A stretch of 9,859 nt of DNA from CAYWTX01 sp964461295. Lineage in GTDB: Bacteria > Planctomycetota > Phycisphaerae > SM23-33. The notes under the pieces were generated by a model. The model had not been told where the DNA came from and searched no databases. It saw nothing but the letters and a program-made list of their open reading frames with translations. The position numbers and the translations under genes are program-made. Positions 1 to 5,458 of the stretch are shown in pieces. Numbering within the stretch: the first letter of the stretch is position 1; the number at the start of each line of letters is the position of its first letter. The stretch covers positions 1 to 9,859 of the forward strand of contig CAYWTX010000682.1 in NCBI GenBank assembly GCA_964461295.1. The letters run 5' to 3'.

Positions 1-82
1 AGACCGGGAAACAGCGTGTCGAGGAAGAGAAAGAAAAAGCAAGAGGAGTGTCTGCGCCGCGCTTGACAGGTCAATCCATATC

Positions 83-145
83 AGCCGGGGGCGTAAGCCC
101 CCGGTAGACATACGATTGTAAATGAGCCCCGAAGGGGCGACAGAA
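83..145. repeat. Left REP-like palindrome pair
   Basis: The outer hairpin at 85-104 has an 8-bp perfect stem (ccgggggc/gcccccgg) around a GTAA loop. The inner hairpin at 126-138 has a 5-bp stem (gcccc/ggggc) around GAA, followed by CGACAGAA, which is part of the conserved unit. Both recur in inverse orientation to the right of the transposase gene. Short stem plus asymmetric conserved foot is typical of REP sequences recognised by their cognate RAYT. Confidence 0.75.
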
Positions 146-158
146 CGGCCGGGACACG

Positions 159-599
159 ATGTCCTACACGAACTTGATGTACCATGCTGTGTTCTCCACG
201 AAAGACCGCCGGCCGGTGCTGCCGCGGGAGCGACGGCAGCGTCTGGCCGAGTACATCGGCGGCATCATTCGCAACATGGACGGGCAGATGCTCGCCGCCG
301 ACGGCGGCGAAGATCACCTGCACGTTGTGATGGTGGCGTCGCCGAAGACGGCGATTTCGGACCTCGTTCGGGACGTGAAGGCGAATTCCTCCGGGTGGGT
401 GCATAAGACGTTCGAAGACCTGGCGGTGTTCGGTTGGCAGGACGAGTATTCGGCGTTTTCGGTATGGAAGTCGATGCTTCCCCGCGTGATCGAGTATGTG
501 CGGAACCAAGAGGAGCACCATAGGAAGATGACGTTTCGGGACGAGTTGATTGCGTTGTTGAAGAGGCACGGCGTTGAGTACGACGAGCGATACATTTAG
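159..599 (+). CDS. REP-associated tyrosine transposase (IS200/IS605-like, RAYT)
   Basis: A 146-residue single-domain Y1 transposase of the IS200/IS605 superfamily (HUH endonuclease), which nicks single-stranded DNA at hairpin ends. The HUH metal-binding pair is visible as His53-Leu-His55 in EDHLHVVM, and the likely nucleophile is Tyr113 in IEYVRNQ, with Gln117 giving the YxxxQ spacing. Other family landmarks are YHAVFSTKDRRPVL near the N-terminus, WQDEYSAFSV at about 93-102 and a C-terminal GVEYDERY. Length is normal for the family and the frame is intact. The start follows only a weak purine stretch (GGGA at 151-154), so expression may be low. TTG leucine codons are frequent near the 3' end, unlike the CTG-rich neighbours, which fits acquisition from elsewhere. 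No tnpB-like gene accompanies it. It is flanked by its probable REP substrates, so domestication for REP maintenance is as likely as true transposition. Confidence 0.9.
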   Translation: MSYTNLMYHAVFSTKDRRPVLPRERRQRLAEYIGGIIRNMDGQMLAADGGEDHLHVVMVASPKTAISDLVRDVKANSSGWVHKTFEDLAVFGWQDEYSAFSVWKSMLPRVIEYVRNQEEHHRKMTFRDELIALLKRHGVEYDERYI

Positions 600-612
600 G
601 CACTCGCGGAGT

Positions 613-677
613 TTCTGTCGCCCCTTCGGGGCTCTGTTCTCTTCTTGTGCGCGTACCGGTGGCTTACGCCCCCGGCT
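613..677. repeat. Right REP-like palindrome pair (inverted copy of the left pair)
   Basis: The inner unit at 613-634 is the perfect reverse complement of 124-145 and carries the gcccc-ttc-ggggc hairpin (620-632). The outer unit at 655-677 is the reverse complement of 83-105 with one mismatch at 660. The order inner then outer mirrors the left side, so the transposase gene sits at the centre of a roughly 595-bp symmetric structure. Confidence 0.75.
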
Positions 678-688
678 AAATCCTCGAC

Positions 689-724
689 GCCCCATCGGGG
701 CTGGAACGGACGCCCCTTCGGGGC
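689..724. repeat. Two further copies of the inner REP hairpin
   Basis: Hairpins gcccc-atc-ggggc (689-701) and gcccc-ttc-ggggc (712-724) have the same stem as the inner REP unit but lack most of its conserved foot. They extend the REP cluster to within about 60 nt of the pyrC start and could fold in the pyrC leader RNA if transcription starts upstream of them. Confidence 0.6.
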
Positions 725-731
725 TGAGAAG

Positions 732-771
732 GCGGACTCTTCGCGGCAGAATCGGGTAAGCAGGAGTCCGC
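732..771 (+). promoter_or_regulatory. Stem-loop in the pyrC leader, possible translational control
   Basis: GCGGACTC (732-739) and GAGTCCGC (764-771) are perfect inverted repeats. Adding a G-U and an A-U pair (740/763, 741/762) gives a 10-bp stem around a 20-nt loop. The right arm contains an AGGAG (762-766), and the fold ends directly before AGGGC (772-776), the purine stretch best spaced for the ATG at 785. A hairpin that abuts or covers the ribosome site recalls the known leader control of pyrC in enterobacteria, but that is only an analogy. No convincing promoter is seen upstream. Confidence 0.35.
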
Positions 772-784
772 AGGGCAATGAACC

Positions 785-2101
785 ATGCACGACATTCTCA
801 TCATCAACGGGCGAGTGATTGATCCCGGCAGCGGGGTTGACAAGGTCGCGGACGTCGCCATCGCCGGCGGGAAGATTGTCGGGATCTTCGCGCACAAGGG
901 CGGGAAGATCCCGGCCACTGAAGTGGCCAGCCCTCAAGACCGAGCCCGCGAGGTCATCGACGCCGCGGGCTGCATCGTCGCGCCGGGGCTGATCGACCTG
1001 CACGTGCACTGCCGTGAGCCGGGGCACGAGGAGGAAGAGACGGTCGCCACGGCGGCGGCGGCGGCGGTGGCGGGCGGCTTCACCACCGTGTGCGCCATGC
1101 CCAACACGCACCCGGCGATGGACAACGAGACGACCGTCACGTACGTGCTGGGCCGCGCGGCCTCGGCCGACCTGGCCCGCGTGCTGCCGGTGGGCTGCAT
1201 CACCAAGGGGCGCGAGGGCAAGGAACTGGCCGAGATGGGCATGATGCACGAGGCCGGTGCGGTCGCCTTCAGCGACGACGGCGACGGCGTGTCCTCGACG
1301 GCCGTCATGCAGCGGGCGATGCAGTACGCCAAGCTGCTGGGCGCGCCGCTCATGCAGCACTGCCAGGACGCCGACCTTGCCGGCGGGCACATGAACAGCG
1401 GCGCCGTCGCGGTGCGGTTGGGGCTTGGCGGGATCGCGCCGGCGGGCGAGCAGATCATGCTGCGGCGCGACCTGGAACTCGTCGAACGGACCAAGGCCCG
1501 CTACCACGTGCAGCACGTGAGCACGGCAGGCAGCGTGGAACTGATCCGCGCGGCGAAGAAGGCCCTCCTGCCCGTGACGGCCGAGGCGACCCCGCACCAC
1601 CTGCTGCTGACGGACGCGGCGTGCATGAGCTACGACCCCAACTACAAGATGAGCCCGCCGCTACGGACGCTGGAGGACGTGGAAGCCCTGCGGGTCGGCG
1701 TGGCCGACGGAACCATCGACTGCCTGGCGACCGACCATGCCCCGCACTCGGCCGAGGAGAAGGAATTGGAATTTTCGCTGGCGCCGTTCGGGATCATCGG
1801 CTTGGACTGTGCGCTGGGGCTGTACGCCAAGGCGATGGTCGAGAGCGGCGCGTGCGACTGGGCGACGCTGATCGAGCGGATGTCGGCCGGGCCGGCGCGG
1901 GCGATCGGCAGCAAGTTGGGCACGCTGGCCGTGGGGGCCGAGGCCGACGTGACGGTGATCGACCCGAAGCTGCGCTGGAAGGTGAACGTGAGCGGGTTCG
2001 CCTCCAGGAGCCGCAATTGTCCCTATGACGGCTGGGAGCTGACGGGCCGGTCCGTGTGCACGATCGTGGGCGGGCAGGTGAAGTACCGGTTGAGCGGGTG
2101 A
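785..2101 (+). CDS. pyrC: Dihydroorotase, class I
   Basis: A 438-residue cytosolic zinc amidohydrolase that cyclises carbamoyl-aspartate to dihydroorotate, the third step of de novo pyrimidine synthesis. The class I signature is complete: DLHVHCREPG with metal ligands His73 and His75, FSDDG with Asp164, QHCQD with His192, QHVSTAGS with His244, and TDHAPH with catalytic Asp317. Substrate-contact sequences MPNTHP (105-110) and NYKMSPPLR (286-294) are also present. The beta-sandwich strands of the amidohydrolase fold frame the barrel: an N-terminal IINGRVIDPGSG and a C-terminal LAVGAEADVTVIDP. Length is normal for the family. Initiation is placed at the ATG at 785 because the amidohydrolase N-terminus begins there; an ATG at 778 is out of frame and opens only a 14-codon frame. 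No pyrB lies beside it. The next gene starts 15 nt downstream on the same strand, so they probably form an operon. Confidence 0.95.
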   Translation: MHDILIINGRVIDPGSGVDKVADVAIAGGKIVGIFAHKGGKIPATEVASPQDRAREVIDAAGCIVAPGLIDLHVHCREPGHEEEETVATAAAAAVAGGFTTVCAMPNTHPAMDNETTVTYVLGRAASADLARVLPVGCITKGREGKELAEMGMMHEAGAVAFSDDGDGVSSTAVMQRAMQYAKLLGAPLMQHCQDADLAGGHMNSGAVAVRLGLGGIAPAGEQIMLRRDLELVERTKARYHVQHVSTAGSVELIRAAKKALLPVTAEATPHHLLLTDAACMSYDPNYKMSPPLRTLEDVEALRVGVADGTIDCLATDHAPHSAEEKELEFSLAPFGIIGLDCALGLYAKAMVESGACDWATLIERMSAGPARAIGSKLGTLAVGAEADVTVIDPKLRWKVNVSGFASRSRNCPYDGWELTGRSVCTIVGGQVKYRLSG

Positions 2102-2116
2102 CAAGGAGGCGACGCC

Positions 2117-2455
2117 ATGGCAGCGCGAGGCGAGGAACGGCGGGAGCACAAGCGGCAGGAGGTGGCCTGTCCGCTGTGGTTGAACGGCGGCGAAGGCAAG
2201 GCGGTCCTTCGCGGGCGGACGACGAACGTCTCCAACGGGGGCGTCCTGGTGCCCATCGCCTCCGGCGATTCGCCGGTGGCGGGGGAGGTCGTCCACGTGA
2301 AGTTCTCGGTTCCCCGTTCGACGCCCAACACGTTCCTGTACGAGGAATTCGCCTCCCCGGCCGTCGTCGTCCGCTGCGAGCGCAAGAGCGAGGACCGCGT
2401 GCCGTGCGTCGCGCTGAGGTTCGAGCAGCCCATGGACCTTGGGCTGGAGGCGTGA
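2117..2455 (+). CDS. PilZ-domain protein, probable c-di-GMP receptor
   Basis: A 112-residue protein consisting almost entirely of one PilZ domain. The c-di-GMP binding signature is present in both parts: RxxxR as Arg9-EHK-Arg13 near the N-terminus and (D/N)xSxxG as NVSNGG at residues 37-42, with a hydrophobic beta-strand pattern through to ALRFEQP at about 100-106. There is no signal peptide, membrane segment or second domain, so it should be a soluble single-domain effector that signals by changing a partner. An excellent ribosome site (AAGGAGG, 2103-2109) precedes the ATG by 7 nt, and the gene begins 15 nt after the pyrC stop, pointing to co-transcription. The partner is unknown. The family assignment rests on motifs and length; loss of affinity cannot be excluded without testing. 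Confidence 0.85.
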   Translation: MAARGEERREHKRQEVACPLWLNGGEGKAVLRGRTTNVSNGGVLVPIASGDSPVAGEVVHVKFSVPRSTPNTFLYEEFASPAVVVRCERKSEDRVPCVALRFEQPMDLGLEA

Positions 2456-2470
2456 ACGAGCCGGGAACCA

Positions 2471-2504
2471 ACCGGCCCCGTAGCGACCCACCACGGGGAT
2501 CGGT
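2471..2504. terminator. Hairpin between convergent genes, possible bidirectional terminator
   Basis: Between the stops of the PilZ gene and purD, ACCG-CCCCGT (2471-2481, with one unpaired G) pairs with ACGGGG-CGGT (2493-2504, with an AT bulge) around an 11-nt loop, giving about 10 GC-rich pairs. Only a short TTT follows on the plus strand and no clear T-run on the minus strand, so intrinsic termination would be weak. Confidence 0.4.
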
Positions 2505-2516
2505 CGTTTCTGGTCT

Positions 2517-3785
2517 CTACCGGATCGCCTTGCCGGCGATGTCGTGGCGGTAGTAGCAGTCGCGCCAGTGGATCTTCGCCACCGCTTCGTACGCCCGCTT
2601 CTGGGCCGCGGCGATCGTGTCGCCCAGGGCCGTCACGCCCAGCACGCGCCCGCCGGCGTTCACGAGTTTGCCGTCCTTCATGGCCGTGCCGGCGTGGAAG
2701 ACCTTGACGCCTTCCATCGCGTCGGCGTCCTTGATGCCGGTGATCTCGAAGCCCTTGGCGTACGTGTCGGGATAGCCCCCGCTGGCCATGACGACGCACA
2801 CGGCTGCGCGCGGGTCCCATTCCAGCGTCACCTCGTCCAGGCGGTGCTCGCAGACGGCGAGCATCACCTCGGCCAGGTCGCTCTTGAGACGCATCATGAG
2901 CGGCTGGCATTCGGGATCGCCGAAGCGGCAGTTGAACTCGAGCACCTTCGGCCCGCCGGGGGTGAACATCAGGCCCGCGTAGAGCACGCCCTCGTAGCGG
3001 CCGAAGTCGCGCCGCATGGCGTCGACGATGGGCACGAGGACTTCCCTGACGATGTGGTCCATGGCCGGGCGGTCGACGATGGGCACGGGGCAGTAAGCGC
3101 CCATTCCGCCGGTGTTGGGCCCGGTGTCGCCGTCGCCGATGGGCTTGTGGTCCTGCAGCGGCTCCATCGGGTAGATGTTCTTGCCGTCGCACAGGGCCAG
3201 CACGGACACCTCCTGGCCGGTGAGCATTTCCTCGACGACGACGACGTTGCCCGCGTCGCCGTAGAGCCGCTTCTGCATGATCTCCTCCAGCGGCTTGATG
3301 GCCTGGTAGGGTTCGGGGCAGACGTACACGCCCTTGCCCTTGGCCAGGCCGGAGGCCTTGACGGCCACGCCGTGCTCGCGGCTGAGGACGTAGGTTTTGG
3401 CGGCCGCGAGGTCGGTGAAGATGCGGGCCTCGGCGGTGGGGACGGCGGCGGCGCGCATGAGTTCCTTGGAGTAGGCCTTGTCGGCCTCGATGCGGGCGCC
3501 GTCCTTTCCGGGTCCGAAGCAGAGGATGCGTTCCTTGCGGACGGCGTCGGCCAGGCCCGCGGCCAGGGGGTCCTCGGGGCCGATGACGACCATGTCGGCG
3601 GCGATGTCCTTGGCGAGTTTGACCAGGGCGCCGACGTTGTCGGCGTCGATGCCGACGCACTCGGCGTACTCGGCGATGCCGGGGTTGCCCGGCGCCGCCC
3701 ACAGGCGATCGCACAGCTTCGACTGGGACAGCTTCCATGCCAGGGCGTGCTCGCGCCCGCCGCCGCCGACCAGAAGAATCTTCAT
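2517..3785 (-). CDS. purD: Phosphoribosylamine-glycine ligase (GAR synthetase)
   Basis: A 422-residue cytosolic ATP-grasp enzyme that joins phosphoribosylamine and glycine, with ATP hydrolysis, in the second step of de novo purine synthesis. Family landmarks appear in order: LLVGGGGREHAL (4-15) of the N-domain, IGPEDPL (68-74), the ATP-grasp segment KASGLAKGKGV (143-153), the flexible loop DHKPIGDGDTGPNTGGMGAY (212-231), and the metal/ATP site LEFNCRFGDPECQ (282-294). The C-terminal domain runs to residue 422, so the gene is full length. The frame is open for 14 codons further upstream, but the ATG at 3785 is chosen because it starts the conserved MKILLVGGGG and is preceded by GAGGAG at 7-nt spacing. 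No other purine gene is adjacent. It is transcribed alone, convergent with pyrC-PilZ and divergent from amrS. Confidence 0.95.
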   Translation of the reverse strand: MKILLVGGGGREHALAWKLSQSKLCDRLWAAPGNPGIAEYAECVGIDADNVGALVKLAKDIAADMVVIGPEDPLAAGLADAVRKERILCFGPGKDGARIEADKAYSKELMRAAAVPTAEARIFTDLAAAKTYVLSREHGVAVKASGLAKGKGVYVCPEPYQAIKPLEEIMQKRLYGDAGNVVVVEEMLTGQEVSVLALCDGKNIYPMEPLQDHKPIGDGDTGPNTGGMGAYCPVPIVDRPAMDHIVREVLVPIVDAMRRDFGRYEGVLYAGLMFTPGGPKVLEFNCRFGDPECQPLMMRLKSDLAEVMLAVCEHRLDEVTLEWDPRAAVCVVMASGGYPDTYAKGFEITGIKDADAMEGVKVFHAGTAMKDGKLVNAGGRVLGVTALGDTIAAAQKRAYEAVAKIHWRDCYYRHDIAGKAIR

Positions 3786-3814
3786 CGGGGATCTCCTCTG
3801 CACAGGGCGGGGAG

Positions 3815-3841
3815 TGTATACGCCCAAGAGCCGGGAAACAA
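3815..3841 (-). promoter_or_regulatory. Candidate purD promoter
   Basis: On the minus strand, TATACA (3815-3820) lies 15 nt from TTGTTT (3836-3841), in a GC-rich setting and about 30 nt before the purD start. The -10 box matches consensus at 4 of 6 positions and the spacer is short. A similar TATAC box precedes the HtrA operon. The -35 hexamer falls inside the recurrent intergenic motif. Confidence 0.4.
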
Positions 3842-4005
3842 CCGAGGACGAGGAGGAGGAGGACGAGGACGACCGGGAAACAGATAAGGACGACGCATCG
3901 CGAGACGATCAGGGACGAGAACGACAGCGAGCGGGATTCGCGAGGGAGCGTCAGCTTCTTCTTCGTCCTCGTCGTCGTCCTCGTCGTCGTCCTCGGCCGT
4001 TTCCT
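3831..4005. repeat. GAC/GAG-rich intergenic block bounded by inverted motif copies
   Basis: The block between purD and amrS starts with a GGGAAAC-AACCGAGGACGA copy on the plus strand (3833-3851). It ends with the same motif on the minus strand (reverse complement of 3987-4004, two differences). The inner parts are tandem GAG/GAC triplets on the left (3845-3873) and GTC/CTC triplets on the right (3963-3994), so the two ends could pair as a long imperfect hairpin. A second plus-strand half copy, CCGGGAAACAGATAAGGACG, starts at 3873. There is no convincing gene: open frames here are Arg/Glu/Asp low-complexity sequence without starts or ribosome sites. Confidence 0.65.
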
Positions 4006-4010
4006 ATAAT
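4005..4010 (+). promoter_or_regulatory. Candidate -10 box for amrS
   Basis: A perfect TATAAT lies 20 nt before the amrS start codon, implying a very short leader. The correctly spaced upstream hexamer, around 3982-3987, is CGTCGT-like and does not resemble a -35 box, so promoter strength is uncertain. The box directly adjoins the outer end of the inverted motif. Confidence 0.45.
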
Positions 4011-4030
4011 TGGGCACAAAGGGAACAACG

Positions 4031-5047
4031 ATGGCACATGACGCGATGTTGTGGGAGAAGCTTGACGGCGAGAAGGTTCAATGCGAGTTGTGCGAGCACC
4101 GGTGCGAGATCCTGGCCGGCAAGTACGGCATCTGCCGGGTGCGGGAGAACCAAGCCGGCGTGCTGCGAGCGATGAACTACGACGCCGTGGTGGCCGTCAA
4201 CGTCGACCCCATCGAGAAGAAGCCGCTGTTTCACTTCCTGCCCGGCACGCGGAGCCTGTCCATCGCCGCGCCCGGCTGCAACTTCCAGTGCGAGTTCTGC
4301 CAGAACTGGCGGATCTCGCAGGCTCCGCGCGAGGGGCGCGACCTGGGCGGCCAGGCCGTCGGACTGCGGCAGATCGTCTCGGCCGCCAAGAGGCAGCGGT
4401 GCGAGTCGATCAGCTACACGTATACGGAACCGACTGTGTTTTTCGAGTTGGCGTACGACACGTGCCGCCTGGCGCGCCCCGAGGGCCTGCGCAACTGCTT
4501 CGTGTCCAACGGATACATGACGCCGAAGGCGGTGGAGACGATCGCGCCGCACCTGGACGCGATCAACGTGGACCTCAAGGCATTCCGCGACGAGACGTAC
4601 CGGCGGATCATGAAGGCGCGGCTGGAGCCGGTGCTGGTCTGCCTGCGGGCGCTTGTGGCGGCGGGGGTGTGGACGGAGGTCACCACGCTGGTCGTGCCCG
4701 GGATGAACGACTCGCCGGAGGAACTGAAGGACATCGCGACGTTCATCGCCAGGGAGTTGGGGCCGCACGTGCCATGGCATGTCAGCCGCTTCCACGCCGA
4801 CTACCGCATGGCTGACCGCGGCGGCACGCCTGTGGCGACGCTGGAACTGGCGACGCGCCTGGGCTTGGAGGCGGGGCTGAAGTACGTGTACTGCGGCAAC
4901 GTGCCTGGCCACGCCGACGAGCGCACCCGCTGCCCGAAGTGCGGCACGGTGATCATCGACCGCATGGGCTTCGCGGTCCGCGCGATGCGGATGAAGGAAG
5001 GCGCGTGCGGGCAATGCGGGGAGAGGATCGAAGGCGTGTGGGGGTAG
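4031..5047 (+). CDS. amrS: AmmeMemoRadiSam-system radical SAM enzyme
   Basis: A 338-residue radical SAM protein of the AmrS family, related to pyruvate-formate-lyase-activating enzymes. The cluster motif CxxxCxxC is GCNFQCEFCQNW with Cys83, Cys87 and Cys90. It is preceded by a family-typical N-terminal cysteine set (Cys18, Cys21, Cys25 and Cys35) and by VDPIEKKPLFHFLPGT (58-73). Barrel motifs include SYTYTEPTVFFE (128-139) and AINVDLKAF (177-185). The C-terminus carries CPKCG (301-305) and CGQCG (326-330), a probable zinc-ribbon or auxiliary site. The ATG at 4031 is used because AAAGGGA lies about 7 nt upstream and homology begins there; an in-frame TTG at 4010 overlaps the TATAAT. The usual partners, AMMECR1-like and MEMO-like proteins, are not in the window. 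The substrate is unknown for the family; a small-molecule or protein radical modification is inferred. Confidence 0.9.
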   Translation: MAHDAMLWEKLDGEKVQCELCEHRCEILAGKYGICRVRENQAGVLRAMNYDAVVAVNVDPIEKKPLFHFLPGTRSLSIAAPGCNFQCEFCQNWRISQAPREGRDLGGQAVGLRQIVSAAKRQRCESISYTYTEPTVFFELAYDTCRLARPEGLRNCFVSNGYMTPKAVETIAPHLDAINVDLKAFRDETYRRIMKARLEPVLVCLRALVAAGVWTEVTTLVVPGMNDSPEELKDIATFIARELGPHVPWHVSRFHADYRMADRGGTPVATLELATRLGLEAGLKYVYCGNVPGHADERTRCPKCGTVIIDRMGFAVRAMRMKEGACGQCGERIEGVWG

Positions 5048-5109
5048 GGTCGCGCGCACGGAGCCTGCACTAGTACCCGCAACCTCCTTCGTCTCCCGCG
5101 CTGATTCCT

Positions 5110-5186
5110 CAATCGCAGAGGGCGCAAAGGACGCAGAGAAGGGCTTTAGAAGAAGGGCTCCGCGATCTCGGCGTTCTCTGCGATTG
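5110..5186. repeat. MITE-like intergenic repeat with 11-bp terminal inverted repeats
   Basis: CAATCGCAGAG (5110-5120) and CTCTGCGATTG (5176-5186) are perfect inverted repeats enclosing 55 nt. Inside, CGCAGAGAA (5132-5140) is a second complement of the right end, and AGAAGGGCT is directly repeated (5137-5145, 5151-5159). The CGCAGAG-GCGCA-GGACGCAGAGAA style of sequence resembles a short intergenic repeat I associate with many environmental bacterial genomes, but I cannot confirm that here. It encodes nothing. Confidence 0.5.
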
Positions 5187-5197
5187 GCCCTTCGGTT

Positions 5198-5249
5198 GCG
5201 GGCAAGGCCCGCGCTGGCTGACTCGTGGTCTTCCGCCTGCTTCGCGGGC
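5198..5249. repeat. Two short palindromic hairpins
   Basis: GCGGGC-AAG-GCCCGC (5198-5212) is a perfect 6-bp stem, and GCCTGC-TTC-GCGGGC (5235-5249) is a 6-bp stem with one G-U pair. No T-run follows either, so they are REP-like rather than terminators. They could protect the 3' end of the amrS transcript. Apart from these and the adjacent repeat, 5048-5266 holds nothing that I can support as a gene. Confidence 0.4.
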
Positions 5250-5266
5250 CGGAGCACAATGGGCGC

Positions 5267-5310
5267 AAAAAACGCCGCGCACACACCCGTTGCGGGCGCG
5301 TGCGTGGCGT
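5267..5310 (-). terminator. Strong intrinsic terminator of the 24-residue basic protein gene
   Basis: On the minus strand a 12-bp stem (5293-5304 with 5278-5289, two G-U pairs, 3-nt loop) is extended by five more pairs (5306-5310 with 5272-5276) after one mismatch, and is followed by six T (5267-5272, the last overlapping the stem foot). This is the textbook form of a Rho-independent terminator. It lies 33 nt after the stop of the small gene. Confidence 0.85.
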
Positions 5311-5343
5311 CTGGTTGCTGTTGGTGAGCGAGCGCTTGCCTGC

Positions 5344-5418
5344 CTACTTCTTGCGGCGGTTTCGGCGCTCGCGGCGCTTCTTCGAACCGACCTTCCGACG
5401 TCGTCTGGGCTTGCTCAT
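5344..5418 (-). CDS. 24-residue Arg/Lys-rich small protein, possibly ribosomal
   Basis: A short frame reading MSKPRRRRKVGSKKRR then ERRNRRKK, 24 residues, of which 17 are Arg or Lys and only one is acidic. It is supported by its signals: GAGGAG 4 nt before the ATG, a promoter-like TTGTGT-17-TATAAG about 40 nt upstream, and a strong terminator 33 nt after the TAG. Such a protein would bind nucleic acid. Size and composition recall the tiny basic ribosomal proteins bTHX, bS22 and bL37. It lacks the glycine-rich bTHX pattern; the RRRRKVGSKKRR core looks more like bS22/mS38-type peptides, but this is a resemblance by eye. The DNA is also open in another frame on the same strand, so coding rests on the regulatory context. 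It is monocistronic, 158 nt beyond the end of the HtrA operon. Confidence 0.75.
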   Translation of the reverse strand: MSKPRRRRKVGSKKRRERRNRRKK

Positions 5419-5458
5419 AACACTCCTCTAAGGAAGACGAAACGGGATCAGAGGAGAA

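Larger units (their letters stand above)
83..677. mobile_element. RAYT/REP unit: transposase gene within mirrored palindrome pairs
   Basis: A single transposase gene (159-599) lies between two short palindromes on each side, and the right pair is the inverted copy of the left pair in mirrored order. The outer element (83-105) matches 655-677 at 22 of 23 positions as an inverted repeat. The inner element (124-145) matches 613-634 at 22 of 22. The gap between outer and inner elements is 18 nt on the left and 20 nt on the right, and the spacer sequences differ. This arrangement, with one Y1 transposase and inverted REP pairs, is what is known for REP-associated tyrosine transposases. The limits given are the outer edges of the repeats; the true ends of a mobile unit, if it moves, cannot be fixed from one copy. 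Confidence 0.75.

Noticed and set aside
63..74. TTGACAGGTCAA, looks like a -35 box and a palindrome
   Set aside because: No -10 hexamer lies 16-18 nt downstream (the REP palindrome starts there), and a 5-bp palindrome alone is expected by chance.
83..145. Hairpin cluster considered as a CRISPR array
   Set aside because: Units are palindromes of two types with spacers of unequal length, inverted around a transposase; there are no regular direct repeats or cas genes.
778..822. Small out-of-frame ORF (14 codons) overlapping the pyrC start
   Set aside because: No independent ribosome site and no recognisable leader-peptide content such as runs of one amino acid; overlap by chance is more likely.
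1051..1070. GGC triplet run inside pyrC (ggcggcggcggcggcggtgg)
   Set aside because: Codes for the alanine stretch before AGGFTTV, a normal helix in dihydroorotases; ordinary high-GC codon use.
596..1600. Long antisense open frame opposite pyrC
   Set aside because: Arg/His-rich translation typical of the complement of a high-GC gene; no ribosome site, and it runs across the REP hairpins.
2544..3887. Plus-strand 447-codon frame opposite purD
   Set aside because: Mirror frame of purD, Ala/Gly/Val/His-rich repeats of the complement codons, no start signal.
2023..4017. Long minus-strand open frame of 664 codons overlapping purD
   Set aside because: It is the purD region read in a shifted frame; the product is Arg/Gly/His/Pro-rich with no domain, as expected for GC-rich antisense or offset frames.
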